This document shows, piece by piece, positions 1 to 6,835 of a stretch of 8,186 nucleotides of DNA; within the stretch, counting starts at the first letter, position 1, and each line of letters begins with the position of its first letter. The position numbers and the translations under genes are program-made. The DNA is from Syntrophomonadaceae bacterium. GTDB lineage: Bacteria > Bacillota > Syntrophomonadia > Syntrophomonadales > Syntrophomonadaceae. The stretch lies in contig JAAZOA010000064.1 in assembly GCA_012798055.1 (NCBI GenBank), forward strand, positions 1-8,186. Direction: 5' to 3'. The notes beneath the pieces were generated by a model. That model was not told the DNA's origin, did no database searches, and saw nothing but the letters and a program-made list of their open reading frames with translations.

Positions 1-300
1 GATGAATGGAAAGCAATTGAAGCCAAGGTCAAGGCCCTGCCATTCACCCGGGCTGATGTACGCGCATTTACGCGTTTTTTCTTTTCTGGAGCATCAGAAA
101 TGGAGATCGATAAACAGGGGCGGATAGTATTGCCATTGAACTTGCGTGACTACGCCGGAATTGACAAGGATTTGGTCATTATTGGAGTTGGCGCCAATCG
201 CGTCGAGATATGGGACAGTGCCCGGTGGGCAGAATATGTGCAGCAATCAGCCGCTTCTTACGAGAACATAGCGGAAAACATGGAGGGGCTTGGTTTTTAG
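1..300 (+). CDS. mraZ: Transcriptional regulator MraZ, 3' part (5' end outside window)
   Basis: An open frame runs from the first base to a TAG at 298-300, giving 99 residues with no start needed inside the window. MraZ proteins are usually about 140-150 residues, so roughly the first third is missing. The visible part holds the linker (DEWKAIEAKV at residues 1-10, then an RAFTRFFFSGA stretch at 21-31). The second AbrB-like half follows with its hallmark DKQGRIVLP at 37-45, then LRDYA and VEIW. In this family each half carries a swapped-hairpin DNA-binding fold, and the ring-shaped oligomer binds repeats upstream of its own operon, usually repressing the dcw genes; that role here is inferred from family. 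It is the usual first gene of the cluster and is followed after 12 bases by rsmH. An ATG at 100-102 is internal to the conserved domain and is not the start. Confidence 0.96.
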   Translation, partial: DEWKAIEAKVKALPFTRADVRAFTRFFFSGASEMEIDKQGRIVLPLNLRDYAGIDKDLVIIGVGANRVEIWDSARWAEYVQQSAASYENIAENMEGLGF

Positions 301-303
301 GAG
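299..303 (+). promoter_or_regulatory. Ribosome binding site of rsmH, overlapping the mraZ stop
   Basis: AGGAG shares its first two bases with the mraZ TAG stop and lies 9 bases before a TTG at 313. It decides the rsmH start. The reading frame is closed just upstream by that same TAG, and no other start codon precedes the conserved HLPVLLQE segment. Confidence 0.8.
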
Positions 304-312
304 TGGAAAAAA

Positions 313-1230
313 TTGCACCTACCAGTATTGTTGCAGGAAACGGTTTCAAATCTGGTGACCGATCCCCATGGTGTCTATGTCGATTGTACTCTGGGCGGTG
401 GCGGTCACCTGCAATATCTAGCCCAGCAGCTAGCTGATGATGCCAGGATAGTCGGGATAGAAAAGGATCCTGAGGTCCTGGAACAGACCAGATCGGAAAC
501 AGACGATGCCAGGATTGTCCTGGTCCAGTCAGATTTCAGATATCTCAAGAGCGTATTAAGGGATCTGGGTATAGAAAAAGTCGATGGTATCATGATGGAC
601 CTGGGGGTTTCCTCGTTCCAGCTGGACCGAGCCGAAAGGGGATTCAGTTTTCACCAGGATGCACCCCTGGATATGCGGATGAACCGGGAGCAATTCTTGA
701 GTGCCCGTGATATAGTCAACAATTTCAGCGAAGCGGAGATCAGAAATATTCTTTATCGGTTCGGGGAAGAGGACTATGCGGGGAGCATCAGCCGTGCTAT
801 CGTAAATTACCGACAGCGCAAAGAAATAGAATCCACCCTGGAGTTAGCCGAAATAATCAAAGGTGCCGTACCTGCCAGGTATCGCAGGGAGAAGCACCCC
901 GCCCGCAAGAGCTTTCAAGCATTGCGTATCGCCGTTAACCAGGAGTTGGAGGCCCTGCGCGAGGTATTACCCCAAGCGGTGGAGATATTAAAACCGGGGG
1001 GCAGGTTATGTGTTATCAGTTTTCATTCCCTGGAGGACAGGATAGTCAAACAATTTTTCCAGGAAAAAGCCCAGGGTTGTGTCTGCCCCCCCAGTTTCCC
1101 CGTATGTGTATGCGGTCACAAGCCCGAATTACAGATCATCAGGCGTAAACCGATAACCGCCAGCGAGAGCGAATGCGAGGCGAATCCGCGATCTAGAAGT
1201 GCTAAACTCCGGGTAGCGGCCCGGGTCTAA
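313..1230 (+). CDS. rsmH: 16S rRNA (cytosine(1402)-N(4))-methyltransferase RsmH (MraW), TTG start
   Basis: The 305-residue product matches the usual RsmH length of about 310. RsmH uses S-adenosylmethionine to methylate N4 of C1402 of 16S rRNA in the decoding centre. Visible motifs are HLPVLLQE at residues 2-9 and the SAM-binding DCTLGGGGH at 24-32. GIEKD follows at 48-52, MDLGVSSFQLD at 95-105, and GFSF...PLDMRM at 110-123. The family's late motif ISFHSLEDRIVK lies around 235-246. Four cysteines near the C terminus (C256, C258, C265, C267) form the CxCPP...CxCG pattern seen in many homologues. The start is TTG, forced by the upstream stop and supported by AGGAG nine bases before it. It is in the same reading frame as mraZ, separated by one stop codon. 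ftsL follows after 25 bases, consistent with one transcript. Confidence 0.97.
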   Translation: MHLPVLLQETVSNLVTDPHGVYVDCTLGGGGHLQYLAQQLADDARIVGIEKDPEVLEQTRSETDDARIVLVQSDFRYLKSVLRDLGIEKVDGIMMDLGVSSFQLDRAERGFSFHQDAPLDMRMNREQFLSARDIVNNFSEAEIRNILYRFGEEDYAGSISRAIVNYRQRKEIESTLELAEIIKGAVPARYRREKHPARKSFQALRIAVNQELEALREVLPQAVEILKPGGRLCVISFHSLEDRIVKQFFQEKAQGCVCPPSFPVCVCGHKPELQIIRRKPITASESECEANPRSRSAKLRVAARV

Positions 1231-1239
1231 TCTTTACCA

Positions 1240-1246
1240 GGGAGGT
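1240..1246 (+). promoter_or_regulatory. Ribosome binding site of ftsL
   Basis: GGGAGGT ends 9 bases before an ATG at 1256. An in-frame TTG at 1247 directly abuts this site and leaves no spacer, so the ATG is the better start. Confidence 0.8.
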
Positions 1247-1255
1247 TTGAATAAG

Positions 1256-1741
1256 ATGGCCCAATCCAGTTGCGCCAGGGAATGGCAGCGCTATAGTATG
1301 CCAGAAGTCCCAATCCGTCAAACCAGGGTGAAAAAAACCGTAATAAAAGTGAACCATAAACGCAAATTATATATCAAGTGCGCTTGTTTAGGATTTGGCT
1401 ATGCTATGCTCTTGGTCACCCTGTGCATCAAGAGTGCCAGCCTGGGCTACCAGATAGAAAAACTGGAAGCTGATATTCAGAATCTGGAGACTGCAAATCA
1501 TCGGCTGGATTATCAAATAGCGGCGAAGACCTCCCTCAATCGGGTGGAGTGGTTCGCAAGCAGCCAACTTGGCATGTATAAGCCGATCAGCAGTGAAAAG
1601 GCGGCTTCTCTGGCAATGGAGGTAAAATCCCAACCGATTACGGTAGCCAGTAATAGCGGCAGCCAGCCGGTAACTTCTTTAAGCCAAAAATTGATAAACA
1701 CTATGTATAGTTCCTGGTCACGCTTGGCCCAGAATAATTGA
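1256..1741 (+). CDS. ftsL: Cell division protein FtsL (bitopic, coiled coil)
   Basis: Sequence identity in FtsL is always low, so the call rests on position and architecture. The 161-residue product has a basic N-terminal cytoplasmic tail (residues 1-37, rich in K and R), then one membrane segment at about 38-58. A leucine/isoleucine heptad region (L63, L70, L77, L84) forms the expected extracytoplasmic coiled coil. A QLGMYKP at 104-110 matches the LGM signature common at the end of that coil. FtsL acts with DivIC/FtsB and DivIB/FtsQ as a scaffold that activates FtsW and the septal PBP. It sits between rsmH and the PBP gene, its standard place. Unusual points are the length (about 120 in Bacillus and E. 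coli), a serine/glutamine-rich tail after residue 110, and three cysteines in the membrane segment (C42, C44, C57). Codons look more A+T-rich than in neighbours. Confidence 0.88.
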   Translation: MAQSSCAREWQRYSMPEVPIRQTRVKKTVIKVNHKRKLYIKCACLGFGYAMLLVTLCIKSASLGYQIEKLEADIQNLETANHRLDYQIAAKTSLNRVEWFASSQLGMYKPISSEKAASLAMEVKSQPITVASNSGSQPVTSLSQKLINTMYSSWSRLAQNN

Positions 1742-1772
1742 CACAATATCTGCAGGGTGGAGATACCATAAT
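1738..1772 (+). promoter_or_regulatory. Weak candidate promoter before the PBP gene
   Basis: A perfect TTGACA lies at 1738-1743 across the ftsL stop codon. CATAAT (five of six to TATAAT) lies at 1767-1772, but the spacer of 23 bases is too long for a normal sigma-A promoter. With a spacer of 18 bases the -10 would be GATACC, a poor match. An internal promoter is possible but not established. Confidence 0.2.
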
Positions 1773-1789
1773 ACATAAAGAGGTGGTAT
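1763..1789 (+). repeat. Short inverted repeat embracing the PBP gene's ribosome binding site
   Basis: ATACCA at 1763-1768 is the exact reverse complement of TGGTAT at 1784-1789, with one further T-G wobble pair inside. The right arm contains the last bases of the ribosome binding site AGAGGTGG (1779-1786), 7 bases before the ATG at 1794. If it folds, the hairpin would partly mask the site. The stem is short and the loop is about 13-15 bases, so stability is doubtful. Confidence 0.3.
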
Positions 1790-1793
1790 ACAT

Positions 1794-3908
1794 ATGCAAA
1801 CTCCAGGTTTGCTCTTAAGAAAGCGTATTGGTGCGCTTTTTTTCGTGTTTACCGTTATGTTCTGTTTGCTCGGCGGCCGGGTATTCTGGGTCCAGTTCGT
1901 CAAAGGAGCTGAATTGGCAGATATGGCGGTCCAGAACCGGACCAGGGACGTGGCAGTAGAGGCTAAACGGGGTGCGATATATGACCGTCATGGTCGCGAG
2001 TTGGCCATATCGATTTCAGTCGACTCGGTTTATGCGAATCCGGCTGAGGTAGCCAAAGCCCACAAAGAGGCAGAAAGCGCCCAAAAATTGGCGGCAGTGC
2101 TGGGCATGGATGAACAGTACCTACTGAAAACACTCAGTTCAGGCAGTTCCTACGAATGGATCAAGAGGCAGATAACTCCCGAACAGGCCCAGCAAATCAA
2201 GGGATTGAAACTCAAGGGTATCTACCTGACTCCTGAGTACCGGCGCTTTTACCCGAAAGGAACCTTGGCCAGTCATGTCTTGGGTATCGCCGGCACCGAT
2301 AACGTGGGGCTGGAAGGTATAGACTATTATTATAACGATCTGGTAGGTGGTACCAAAGGGAGAATAATCATTGAAAGGGATGCAGCCGGAAGGGATATTC
2401 CTGAAGCCACGCACAAGTATATACCCCCGGTTAACGGTGGCAACCTGGTTTTGACCATAGACGAAACCATACAGCATTCGGTCGAGAGGGAACTGGATAA
2501 AATAGTGCAGGAGCAGCAGCCCAAAGCGGCGGCGGCTATTGTAATGGACCCCCACACCGGAGAAATCCTGGCCCTGGCATCACGGCCGACCTTCGATCCC
2601 AACAATTACAACGCGACGCCTGCCAGCAACCGCAGGAATTTCGCCATCAATGACTCCTACGAGCCAGGTTCGACTATGAAAACCATCACTGCCGCCATGG
2701 CATTGGAAGAAAACATCGTCAACCGCAATACTCATTTCAATTGCACCGGATCGGTGCAGGTAGGGAAAAACACCATCAGTTGCTTAAATCACAAGGCTCA
2801 TGGTGCTCAGACCTTTGCCCAGATTTTCGAGAACTCATGTAATGTGGGTTTTGTGAGAGTAGGTTTAGAGCTGGGCATGAACAAATATTACCAGTACCTC
2901 AGCGCCTTTGGCTTCGGCCAGCTGACAGGGATTGACCTGCCCGGCGAAGCTACGGGCATACTTGTCCCCAAACAGAGTGCCCGCCAGATTGACCTTGCCA
3001 CCATGGCTTTCGGCCAAGCCAACGCCGTCACACCTATACAGTTGACCGCGGCTATCTCCGCCATAGCCAATGGGGGAAAACTCATGCAGCCCCATTTGCT
3101 GAAGGAGGTCCTGGACAGCGAAGGCCAGGTAACCAGGACCACCGAAGCGGTAATGGTCAAGCAAGTCATTTCTGAAGACGCTGCCCGGGAATTATGTGAC
3201 ATCATGCAGGGGGAAGTGACTGATGGTACCGGCAAGAATGCCTATATTGAGGGCTACAATGTCGGGGGCAAAACAGGAACCGCGCAAAAAATCGCGCCAG
3301 GCGGGGGATATCTTGCTGACGAGTACGTAGCCTCATTTGTCGGAGTTGCTCCCTGTGATGACCCCCAGATAGTATGTCTGGTTGTTGTAGACGCTCCCCA
3401 GGGCTGGCCGCATTTCGGGGGCACGGTGGCAGCACCGGCAGCCCGCGAGATCATCAATGATTCGCTGCGCTACCTGGGAATCCCCCTCCGCAACCAGGAT
3501 CCGGACAAATCTGCCGCTCTCCAGGAGCAGGTAATAGTACCGGACGTGATAAACCGCTCAGCCCCAGAAGCCGCCGCCCTGTTGAAGAAAAGGGGCTTCC
3601 AGGTGCAGGTGAATGGTTCGGGTGATAGAGTCTGGCTGCAGAGCCCCTTGGCAGAAAGCAAGCAGGCAAAGGGTTCTGTTGTGAGCATAAACCTGGCCGC
3701 AAAAAGGCAAACTGGAGCAGGTGCAGAGGTTACGCTGCCTGATTTGCGCGGTAAGACAATGAAGGAAAGCGCCCAGATTTTGGGCGATTTGGACTTGAAA
3801 ATGACGCCTGCGGGTTATGGGATAGCTTTTGAACAGTCACCGCAAGCCGGGCAGGTGGTAGTCTGCGGGTCCACGGTGAAGGTTGGCTTCAGGGCCCTCA
3901 GTCCCTGA
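1794..3908 (+). CDS. ftsI: Class B penicillin-binding protein, FtsI/SpoVD family, with two PASTA domains
   Basis: This 704-residue protein is a D,D-transpeptidase that crosslinks septal peptidoglycan. A short basic N terminus is followed by one membrane anchor (about 12-28). The PBP dimerisation domain comes next, with RGAIYDR at 59-65 and the YRRFYPKG...HVLG stretch. The transpeptidase domain has all three active-site motifs: STMK with catalytic S293 and K296, SCN at 348-350, and KTG at 493-495. Two PASTA domains end the protein (about 580-635 and 645-701). The start ATG has AGAGGTGG 7 bases upstream. Two PASTA domains and about 700 residues resemble Bacillus PBP2B (PbpB), whereas SpoVD there has one. 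In many Clostridia the single gene at this locus is annotated spoVD. It lies directly after ftsL, its divisome partner. There is no glycosyltransferase domain, so polymerisation is expected to depend on an FtsW-type partner outside the window. Family certain; division versus sporulation role unresolved. Confidence 0.95.
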   Translation: MQTPGLLLRKRIGALFFVFTVMFCLLGGRVFWVQFVKGAELADMAVQNRTRDVAVEAKRGAIYDRHGRELAISISVDSVYANPAEVAKAHKEAESAQKLAAVLGMDEQYLLKTLSSGSSYEWIKRQITPEQAQQIKGLKLKGIYLTPEYRRFYPKGTLASHVLGIAGTDNVGLEGIDYYYNDLVGGTKGRIIIERDAAGRDIPEATHKYIPPVNGGNLVLTIDETIQHSVERELDKIVQEQQPKAAAAIVMDPHTGEILALASRPTFDPNNYNATPASNRRNFAINDSYEPGSTMKTITAAMALEENIVNRNTHFNCTGSVQVGKNTISCLNHKAHGAQTFAQIFENSCNVGFVRVGLELGMNKYYQYLSAFGFGQLTGIDLPGEATGILVPKQSARQIDLATMAFGQANAVTPIQLTAAISAIANGGKLMQPHLLKEVLDSEGQVTRTTEAVMVKQVISEDAARELCDIMQGEVTDGTGKNAYIEGYNVGGKTGTAQKIAPGGGYLADEYVASFVGVAPCDDPQIVCLVVVDAPQGWPHFGGTVAAPAAREIINDSLRYLGIPLRNQDPDKSAALQEQVIVPDVINRSAPEAAALLKKRGFQVQVNGSGDRVWLQSPLAESKQAKGSVVSINLAAKRQTGAGAEVTLPDLRGKTMKESAQILGDLDLKMTPAGYGIAFEQSPQAGQVVVCGSTVKVGFRALSP

Positions 3909-3911
3909 GGG
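3895..3911 (+). repeat. Perfect hairpin over the PBP stop codon
   Basis: CCCTCAG at 3895-3901 and CTGAGGG at 3905-3911 are perfect reverse complements around a 3-base loop, and a G-U pair can extend the stem. The TGA stop at 3906-3908 lies in the right arm. A run of six T at 3931-3936 follows, but 19 bases after the stem, so it is not a canonical intrinsic terminator. It may stabilise the mRNA 3' of the PBP frame, attenuate readthrough into murE, or be chance. Confidence 0.4.
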
Positions 3912-3941
3912 TGTCCCTGGCGCCCGAGCATTTTTTGAAGT

Positions 3942-3949
3942 GGGGGGAA
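3942..3949 (+). promoter_or_regulatory. Atypical G-rich ribosome binding site of murE
   Basis: GGGGGGAA ends 5 bases before the ATG at 3955. It lacks the AGGAGG core used elsewhere in the cluster and must pair partly through G-U. It still supports the ATG over the earlier in-frame TTG at 3883, which lies inside the PBP frame and would add 24 residues not seen in MurE. Confidence 0.6.
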
Positions 3950-3954
3950 TCCTA

Positions 3955-5442
3955 ATGCGATTGACCAGGATAATGGAAGGAATCGAATATCGGTTATCAG
4001 GCGGCAGCGCGGACCCTGAAATCACTGGATTAGCATATGATTCCCGAAAAGTAAAACCGGGTGATCTGTTTATCTGTGTCAAGGGATTGAAGATCGACGG
4101 ACATCAATACATAGAGCAGGCGCTAAAAAATGGAGCCTCAGCTTTACTGGCAGAACGAGAGATACTGCCTGTGCCTGGCCAGGTTACGGTATTGGTGACA
4201 AAGGATACACGTAAAGCCATGGCCAAGATGGCGGCCAACTTTTTTGCCCATCCCTCGCGACAGCTGAAGGTGATAGGGGTGACCGGCACTAACGGCAAGA
4301 CCACCACCACCCACCTTATAAAGGCTATACTGCAGGAAAATGGAGCCCGGGTGGGTATCATGGGCACCCTATATGCTAAAATTGGCAGTGTTGAGTTGAA
4401 TCTGGGGCACACTACCCCGGAGGCCCTGGAGATACAGGAATTCATGCACCTGGTCGGGCAAGAAAACGGTGAATACCTGGTCATGGAAGTCTCTTCCCAC
4501 GCCCTGGACTGGGGGCGGGTAGACCAGATAGATTTCCACAGTGCGGTTTTCACCAACCTGACCCAAGACCATCTGGACTACCACTTGACCATGGAAAGAT
4601 ACCGAGATGCCAAACTCAAGCTATTTTCAGGCCTGGCAGGGAGCGCAGGTGCATTTGCCGTTGTCAATGCAGATGATCCTTCAGCCGATGCTTTCAAGGC
4701 AGCTACTGCCGCAGAATGCGTGACTTATGGTATTGACTGTGCAGCGGATGTGCAGGCTAAAGATATAGTCACCAATTTAAAAGGCACCAGCTTTACCGCT
4801 ATCCGTGGGGATATAAGCCTCGACCTGAACATGAAGATGATTGGACGGTTCAGTGTCTATAATGCGCTGGCTGCGATTGCGTTTGCCATGCGGGAAGGGG
4901 TAGCGCCCGCAACCATCAAGACAGCCCTGGAAAATATTGAGGGAGTACCAGGCAGATTCGAACCGGTGGATTGCGGGCAGGAGTTCACAGTTGTTGTAGA
5001 TTATGCCCACACCCCCGACGGTTTGGAAAACATCCTGCGTACCGCCCGGGAAATCAAAGAAAACCGGCTCATTACCGTCTTTGGTTGCGGCGGGGACCGG
5101 GACAAAGGGAAAAGGCCTTTGATGGGCAAAATCGCAGCCCGGTACAGCGATTTTAGCATTGTCACATCGGATAATCCCCGCAGCGAGGAACCGGAAGCTA
5201 TAATAGACGATATAATTCCAGGTCTTATGGCCATCGAAAATTCCCATTATGCTAAAATAGTAGATCGCAGAGAAGCTATTCACCAGGCTATTCACCTGGC
5301 TCGGAAAGGAGATCTGGTGATAATTGCTGGTAAGGGCCACGAGACCTATCAATTGGTGAAAGACCAGGTATTGCCTTTTGACGATCGCCTGGTTGCCAGA
5401 GAATTTCTGCAAGAAAGGCTGAGCCATGAAAATGACCATTGA
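3955..5442 (+). CDS. murE: UDP-N-acetylmuramoyl-L-alanyl-D-glutamate--2,6-diaminopimelate ligase MurE
   Basis: The 495-residue product has normal MurE length. It is the cytoplasmic, ATP-dependent ligase that adds the third residue of the stem peptide. The N-terminal UDP-binding domain carries DSRKVKPGDLF. The ATP loop GTNGKTTT spans 111-118, and HTTPE starts at 152. EVSSHALD has S180, S181 and H182, and K220 in the AKLKLF segment is the lysine expected to be carbamylated. The C-terminal domain has DNPR at 406-409, the signature that selects meso-diaminopimelate over lysine, and GKGHE at 459-463, which binds the DAP carboxylate region. A meso-DAP-type wall is therefore predicted. The start is ATG at 3955. 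The gene follows the PBP after 46 bases and overlaps murF by 17 bases, suggesting translational coupling. Its N-terminal region is visibly paralogous to that of MurF (shared GHxxIEQAL pattern). Confidence 0.97.
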   Translation: MRLTRIMEGIEYRLSGGSADPEITGLAYDSRKVKPGDLFICVKGLKIDGHQYIEQALKNGASALLAEREILPVPGQVTVLVTKDTRKAMAKMAANFFAHPSRQLKVIGVTGTNGKTTTTHLIKAILQENGARVGIMGTLYAKIGSVELNLGHTTPEALEIQEFMHLVGQENGEYLVMEVSSHALDWGRVDQIDFHSAVFTNLTQDHLDYHLTMERYRDAKLKLFSGLAGSAGAFAVVNADDPSADAFKAATAAECVTYGIDCAADVQAKDIVTNLKGTSFTAIRGDISLDLNMKMIGRFSVYNALAAIAFAMREGVAPATIKTALENIEGVPGRFEPVDCGQEFTVVVDYAHTPDGLENILRTAREIKENRLITVFGCGGDRDKGKRPLMGKIAARYSDFSIVTSDNPRSEEPEAIIDDIIPGLMAIENSHYAKIVDRREAIHQAIHLARKGDLVIIAGKGHETYQLVKDQVLPFDDRLVAREFLQERLSHENDH

Positions 5443-6835
5443 TTTCATCCTGGAAAGTACTAAGGGGACCTTGATAAGCGGAAACCGCGCGGATACCATT
5501 GAAGGGATAAGTATTGACACGCGCAGCCTCGCCCCGGGGCAGCTTTTTTTCGCCTTAACAGGAGAAAACGGAGACGGGCATGACTTCATAGAACAGGCCC
5601 TTGCGGCGGGAGCGACTGGAGTAGTCGTATCCCGGGCTGAAACAGCCGCAGCCATGGCTTCCAGGGGAACGGTGATCTTGGTCGACAACACCTTGGCCGC
5701 CCTGCAAGCCCTGGCCGGCAGCTATCGCCAGCTGTTCCGGATACCTATGGTTGCAGTCACCGGAAGTGTAGGCAAGACAACCACCAAGGAGATTCTGGCA
5801 GGTTGCCTAGGGATAGCGCATAAGACCCTGAAGACCCCCGGTAATTATAATAACGAGATAGGGTTGCCACTCACCCTGCTGGGTTTGGAGCCAGATCACG
5901 GCGCAGCAGTGGTTGAACTGGCGATGCGGGCCCCGGGAGAGATCGCCTTCCTGGCTGGGATCGTAAAGCCTAGCGTGGCAATCATAACCAATATTGCCCC
6001 GGTGCATTTAGAGACCATGGGATCTATGGAGAACATAGCCAAGGCCAAATGCGAAGTTCTGGAATATATTATTCCCGGAGGATTTGCCATGATCAACGGC
6101 GACCACAGACTATTGCTGGAAGCTGCCAAGCGATATAACTGTCGCCGATTCACATTCGGTTATGACGAAGGATGTGATTTTCAGATTCTAGCAGCCGAAA
6201 TCGCCGGTAAGGGAGCAAATCTGCGCCTGCGCTTGCTGGACAGCGCCTGGACTTTTCATTTACCGACCCCGGCTACCAGGCTGGCCCCCGATGCTGCGGC
6301 GGCAATCGCCACCGCATATCTGCTGGGACAGAACATACAGGAAATCCAGGCTGGCCTGGACACCTACCTGCCTGGACCCCATCGCCTCAACCTGATAGAT
6401 TTGCCGGGCGGAGGGCTCATAATCGACGATAGCTACAATGCCAATCCGATCTCGATGCAAGCGGCCCTGGAAGTGTGCCGGGATATGAGCCGGGGACGGA
6501 GGACTATTGCTGTTTTGGGAGATATGGCCGAGCTGGGTGAATATGAGCCCACAGGCCATAAGGAAGTAGGCCGGTCGGCAGCGGTGGCGGGAATCGATTT
6601 GCTCTTAACGGTTGGCCCCAGGGCTGAGTTAATCGCTGAAGGAGCAAGGCAAGCCGGCATGCCTGGTAGCAGGGTCACCCATTACCCGACCAGGGAAGAA
6701 TGTGCCAAGGTTTTTGGAACCCTGGTGACCCAGCAGGATGTAGTTCTTTTTAAGGCTTCACGTTCGATGAAACTGGAAGACCTGGTTGATGATTTCAAAC
6801 AAGTTGCCTTTGGGAGTAAAGTTGATAATGTTTAG
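5426..6835 (+). CDS. murF: UDP-N-acetylmuramoyl-tripeptide--D-alanyl-D-alanine ligase MurF
   Basis: The 469-residue product is of usual MurF length (about 450-470). MurF adds D-Ala-D-Ala to UDP-MurNAc-tripeptide, completing the soluble precursor. Motifs in order are IDTRSLAPGQLFFAL near the N terminus and the ATP loop TGSVGKTTTKE from T112 (K117). GNYNNEIGLP follows at about 140, then NIAPVHLE and an AKAKCE segment whose K208 is the likely carbamylated lysine. DDSYNANP lies at 334-341, LGDMAELGE from 364, and FKASR at 442-446. The start at 5426 overlaps the murE end by 17 bases and has AAAGG 7 bases upstream. A second ATG two codons later (5432) would be spaced less well. Its position between murE and mraY is typical of Clostridia and many Gram-negatives, unlike Bacillus. 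Confidence 0.97.
   Translation: MKMTIDFILESTKGTLISGNRADTIEGISIDTRSLAPGQLFFALTGENGDGHDFIEQALAAGATGVVVSRAETAAAMASRGTVILVDNTLAALQALAGSYRQLFRIPMVAVTGSVGKTTTKEILAGCLGIAHKTLKTPGNYNNEIGLPLTLLGLEPDHGAAVVELAMRAPGEIAFLAGIVKPSVAIITNIAPVHLETMGSMENIAKAKCEVLEYIIPGGFAMINGDHRLLLEAAKRYNCRRFTFGYDEGCDFQILAAEIAGKGANLRLRLLDSAWTFHLPTPATRLAPDAAAAIATAYLLGQNIQEIQAGLDTYLPGPHRLNLIDLPGGGLIIDDSYNANPISMQAALEVCRDMSRGRRTIAVLGDMAELGEYEPTGHKEVGRSAAVAGIDLLLTVGPRAELIAEGARQAGMPGSRVTHYPTREECAKVFGTLVTQQDVVLFKASRSMKLEDLVDDFKQVAFGSKVDNV
6812..6816 (+). promoter_or_regulatory. Ribosome binding site of mraY inside murF
   Basis: GGGAG lies 11 bases before the ATG at 6828 and 5 bases before an in-frame TTG at 6822. Either start is possible on spacing alone. 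The ATG is preferred because it gives 324 residues, the size typical for Gram-positive MraY, and places the first membrane helix at the N terminus. Confidence 0.55.

Noticed and set aside
210..437. A 75-codon + strand frame crossing the mraZ-rsmH junction
   Set aside because: It is out of frame with both genes, which fully account for the region.
2139..2555. A 138-codon minus-strand frame within the PBP gene
   Set aside because: It is antisense to the conserved PBP dimerisation and early transpeptidase region, with no domain of its own and no plausible ribosome site noted.
3905..3936. Intrinsic terminator after the PBP gene
   Set aside because: The stem is good, but the T-run starts 19 bases after it instead of immediately, so it is kept only as a hairpin, not called a terminator.
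3883..3954. N-terminal extension of murE from TTG at 3883
   Set aside because: It begins inside the PBP frame, lacks a ribosome binding site and adds residues not seen in MurE. ATG 3955 has a G-rich site just upstream and fits the family length.
4777..5691. A 304-codon open frame on the minus strand, antisense to the end of murE and the start of murF
   Set aside because: It is long, but both overlapped + strand frames carry complete catalytic motifs through the region. The antisense product shows no recognisable domain, and a gene antisense across two essential genes is unlikely. It is a codon-bias shadow.
6786..6827. Longer mraY starts at TTG 6786, ATG 6789 or TTG 6822
   Set aside because: These add a polar N-terminal stretch before the first membrane helix. 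ATG 6828 gives the typical 324 residues, although TTG 6822 cannot be fully excluded.
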